This document shows positions 61,953 to 64,000 of a DNA stretch of 64,000 nt, in pieces. The DNA is from Streptomyces canus 299MFChir4.1 (GTDB taxonomy: Bacteria; Actinomycetota; Actinomycetes; Streptomycetales; Streptomycetaceae), in contig NZ_KB911612.1 in assembly GCF_000383615.1 (NCBI RefSeq), positions 1-64,000 on the forward strand, read 5' to 3'. Every line of letters starts with the position of its first letter. The stretch's first letter is position 1. The notes beneath the pieces were generated by a model, which worked only from the letters and a program-made list of their open reading frames with translations, made no database searches and had not been told where the DNA came from. Made by a program: the position numbers and the translations under genes.

Positions 61953-64000
61953 TCAGCCGCCCAGCAACGTGGTGGCCCGGAAGGCCAGTTGGAACGGCGG
62001 CTGGAAGGCGATGCGGGCCATGTCGGCCGAGTCCCGGGCCCACTTCGGCGGGTCGGACTGGGTGAGTTGGGTCGGCGTGGCGGGCGCCTGGTCGAGCTGG
62101 ACGCATCGGGTGGGAACCGCACCGATGCCCTGCCAGGTGAGGTCGGCCCATGTCTTCATCTCGGCGGGCTGGTCGCCGGTGTCGAATCCGAACTGGGTGC
62201 CCCGCATGGGTTCGCGGAACACGAAGAACCAGTCCTCGGTGCGGGCGCGCTCCGCGTCCAGATCGGGGAACAAGTACAGGACCGTGGACTCGTCCAGCGC
62301 CAGCGCCGTGGCCGGTACGCCGTCGAAGGCGGGCGGCAGCTTGCCGTCCACTGCGCGTACGGCGAGCAGGGCGGTGCCGGGGAAGCGCCGCAGCAGATCG
62401 CCGCGTACGAGCAGCGCCAGGTCGCCCTCGCCGCCGGTGCGCAGCTGGCTGCCCAGCGGGGCGTCCAGCGGCCACAGCGCGATCTCCTCGACGTCCGCGC
62501 TGTCGCCGGGCCAGAACCGGGCGAACGGGGTGCCGCGCTGGTCAGTGGGGTACTCCCGCCACAGCAGCTCACGGTTGAACTCGTGGTTCAGCCCGACCAG
62601 CAGCGCGGCGATGAACTCGGGGTTGGTCTCCAGCAGGGTCACCGAGTCCTGCGGCATCGCGCCGATGCCGGGCAGCGCCCATTCCGGCCAGCGGGCCAGC
62701 AGTTCCGCGGCAATCGGCACGGTGAACCTCGGGTGGGCCATGATCGGCCGCAGGGGGCGGTCGTCGGCCTCCGTGCGCTGCGCCCAGAAGTCCGCGGGGA
62801 TGCGGTCGGCGAGACGCCGCAGTTGCAGCCGCATGGGGCTGAGCGCTGCGCGCAGTTCGCCCGGCAGGCCGGCCTCCGGCGCGTCGTCGCTGACCATCCC
62901 CATCAGTTTCATCTTTCCGGCGAGGAACGACTCGGCCGGCTCGCCGTCCGTGCCGAGCTGGGCCCGTCGGGCCAGCGCGCCGTTGGCGCGGGTCAGCCGG
63001 ACGAACGAGGTACTGGCCGTACCGACCGGCAGGTCCTCCCTGGCCGAGGCCAGCTTGGCGGCCAGGGTGGTCGGCTCCGCGTCCGGTGTCGTCGCGGACA
63101 CGGGTACCCGCGCGCTCACCGGTGCCATGACGGTGACGAGGTCGGCCGCGTCCAGCGGGCCGAGGTGCTTGCGCTGGGCCCGCTCGGCGGCGACGGCCGC
63201 CAGCTCCCCGGCCGCCAGCAGCCGGTTGGCCTGCCGGATCTCGCCGACCTGTTCCCAGGCCCGGGCCATGAGGAACTCCTGCTCCAACTGCACATAGCGG
63301 CAGCCGAGTGCGGCGGCGACCCGACGGCGGACCTCCACGTTGAGCGTGCTCATCCAGACGTCGGGCTCGGCCGGCACGGTCTGCTCGCCGGTGTGATGGC
63401 TGCCGTACAGCGGCGGGGCCACGGCGACGACGTCCCGGTCCCCGGCGGGTTCTCCGTCCCCCTCCGGCACGGGCTCGCCGCGGAGCAGGGCCGGGGCGTC
63501 CACCCGCTCGCGGATCAGGGCGCGGAACCGGTCCTGGGCCGCGGGGTCGGACCACGTCTCGGGTGCCGCCGTGCCGGGCGGACGCAGGGCGCCGTCCATG
63601 GCAACGGTGGCCGCGACGGCCTTCTCGGCGGGCCAGGGCCGACCGACATCGATGGTCCGGGTGCCGAGGCCGGACTCGGCGGCGGGCCGGAAGCGCAGCC
63701 GGCGGGCGAGTTCCTCGAAGGTGCCCGCCCTCCCCGTACGGAAAGTCCACCAGTGGTAGACGGGCAGGTCGACGGTGTCCCGGCCGGGGATGGGCCAGGC
63801 GTCCGCGGTGGCCGCCGCCCGCGGTGCAACGTTCAGGCCCGCGTCCCGGCCCGCCGCGGTGGCGGGCACGACGGCGGCGATCCAGCCGCGGTCCGGGGCC
63901 AGCCGACGCGGGCACAGCAGCCTTCCGACGACATCCGCCGAGTGATGGCGCACGCCCTGGTCGACGAGCCGCCGGGCGGCGTCGAGGTCGGTGACGTCGT
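61953..64000 (-). CDS. Second large protein of unknown function, 5' end outside window
   Basis: The frame is open to the window edge, giving at least 682 residues; the start lies beyond 64000. Recognisable blocks: VYHWWTFRTGRAGTFEELAR, YVQLEQEFLMARAWEQVGEI, FTVPIAAELLARWPEWALPG and VGLNHEFNRELLWREYPTDQ followed by RGTPFARFW, then a C-terminal beta-rich domain (DWFFVFREPMRGTQFGFDTG). No known catalytic motif, signal or membrane helix. It directly precedes the 1999-aa gene in the same operon, and both are rich in Pro/Arg loops and Trp. Function unknown. Confidence 0.7.
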   Translation of the reverse strand, partial: DVTDLDAARRLVDQGVRHHSADVVGRLLCPRRLAPDRGWIAAVVPATAAGRDAGLNVAPRAAATADAWPIPGRDTVDLPVYHWWTFRTGRAGTFEELARRLRFRPAAESGLGTRTIDVGRPWPAEKAVAATVAMDGALRPPGTAAPETWSDPAAQDRFRALIRERVDAPALLRGEPVPEGDGEPAGDRDVVAVAPPLYGSHHTGEQTVPAEPDVWMSTLNVEVRRRVAAALGCRYVQLEQEFLMARAWEQVGEIRQANRLLAAGELAAVAAERAQRKHLGPLDAADLVTVMAPVSARVPVSATTPDAEPTTLAAKLASAREDLPVGTASTSFVRLTRANGALARRAQLGTDGEPAESFLAGKMKLMGMVSDDAPEAGLPGELRAALSPMRLQLRRLADRIPADFWAQRTEADDRPLRPIMAHPRFTVPIAAELLARWPEWALPGIGAMPQDSVTLLETNPEFIAALLVGLNHEFNRELLWREYPTDQRGTPFARFWPGDSADVEEIALWPLDAPLGSQLRTGGEGDLALLVRGDLLRRFPGTALLAVRAVDGKLPPAFDGVPATALALDESTVLYLFPDLDAERARTEDWFFVFREPMRGTQFGFDTGDQPAEMKTWADLTWQGIGAVPTRCVQLDQAPATPTQLTQSDPPKWARDSADMARIAFQPPFQLAFRATTLLGG

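Noticed and set aside
1..64000. CRISPR array, tRNA or rRNA genes
   Set aside because: No regularly spaced direct repeats, cloverleaf/T-loop patterns or rRNA signature segments were noticed on reading; a tRNA scan was not possible.

Overview
The window looks like an accessory arm of a Streptomyces (or close actinomycete) chromosome. It is very GC-rich with strong third-position G/C bias. It uses GTG and TTG starts, and carries families typical of the genus: DUF5937-ArsR regulators, Ser/Thr kinase with FHA partner, SAV_2336-type proteins, twin-arginine secreted glycosidases and a cellulose-type LPMO. At least eight transposase remnants (IS256, NF041680-type, two IS110, a TnsB/Mu-like enzyme, IS3, two IS5-like, IS1182) are scattered through the first 42 kb, nearly all broken. 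No rRNA, tRNA or CRISPR array was seen.

Layout. 1-6390: IS256 tail, CbrC-like protein, a large SF1 helicase with a shortened C-terminus, and a frameshifted cysteine-rich gene divergent from a small XRE regulator across three near-identical 17-bp repeats. 7345-13537: M20 amidohydrolase with its ArsR-type regulator, a broken hypothetical gene, then a divergent PIN/NYN-FHA protein and a membrane Ser/Thr kinase. 13700-18900: transposon graveyard in which a two-component system has been damaged; the histidine kinase is fused in frame to a piece of TnsB-like transposase. 19152-26429: a compact five-gene operon that is the main find, a vWA-MoxR-VMAP type ternary conflict system (trypco1 protein, trypsin-VMAP protein, MoxR ATPase, vWA-TPR protein) followed within 7 nt by an MFS transporter. 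26577-33757: remnants, a low-GC imported Tat-dependent amidohydrolase, and small hypotheticals. 33758-38033: two SDR enzymes, an alpha/beta hydrolase and an NTF2-like protein around a MerR regulator. 38665-41341: CPBP membrane protease, histidine kinase and response regulator joined by GTGA overlaps.

42421-53879 is a decayed plant-polysaccharide locus that reads as xyloglucan use. It has an AA10 LPMO under an exact CebR box, a GH3 remnant and a sugar-binding lipoprotein facing each other across two identical LacI-type operators, and an ABC permease pair collapsed by deletion. A GH95 fucosidase stub follows, then an intact SGNH esterase with CBM13, GH74 xyloglucanase, GH12 endoglucanase and GH42 beta-galactosidase. 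The extracellular hydrolases remain intact while import and some intracellular steps are broken.

53909-64000 holds a frameshifted HTH regulator, a DUF389 membrane protein and two adjacent giant proteins (1999 aa and more than 680 aa) of unknown function. Seven non-transposase or transposase genes carry single-base frameshifts, several at short runs, so either decay is recent or the assembly has indel errors; this should be kept in mind for every 'pseudogene' call here.
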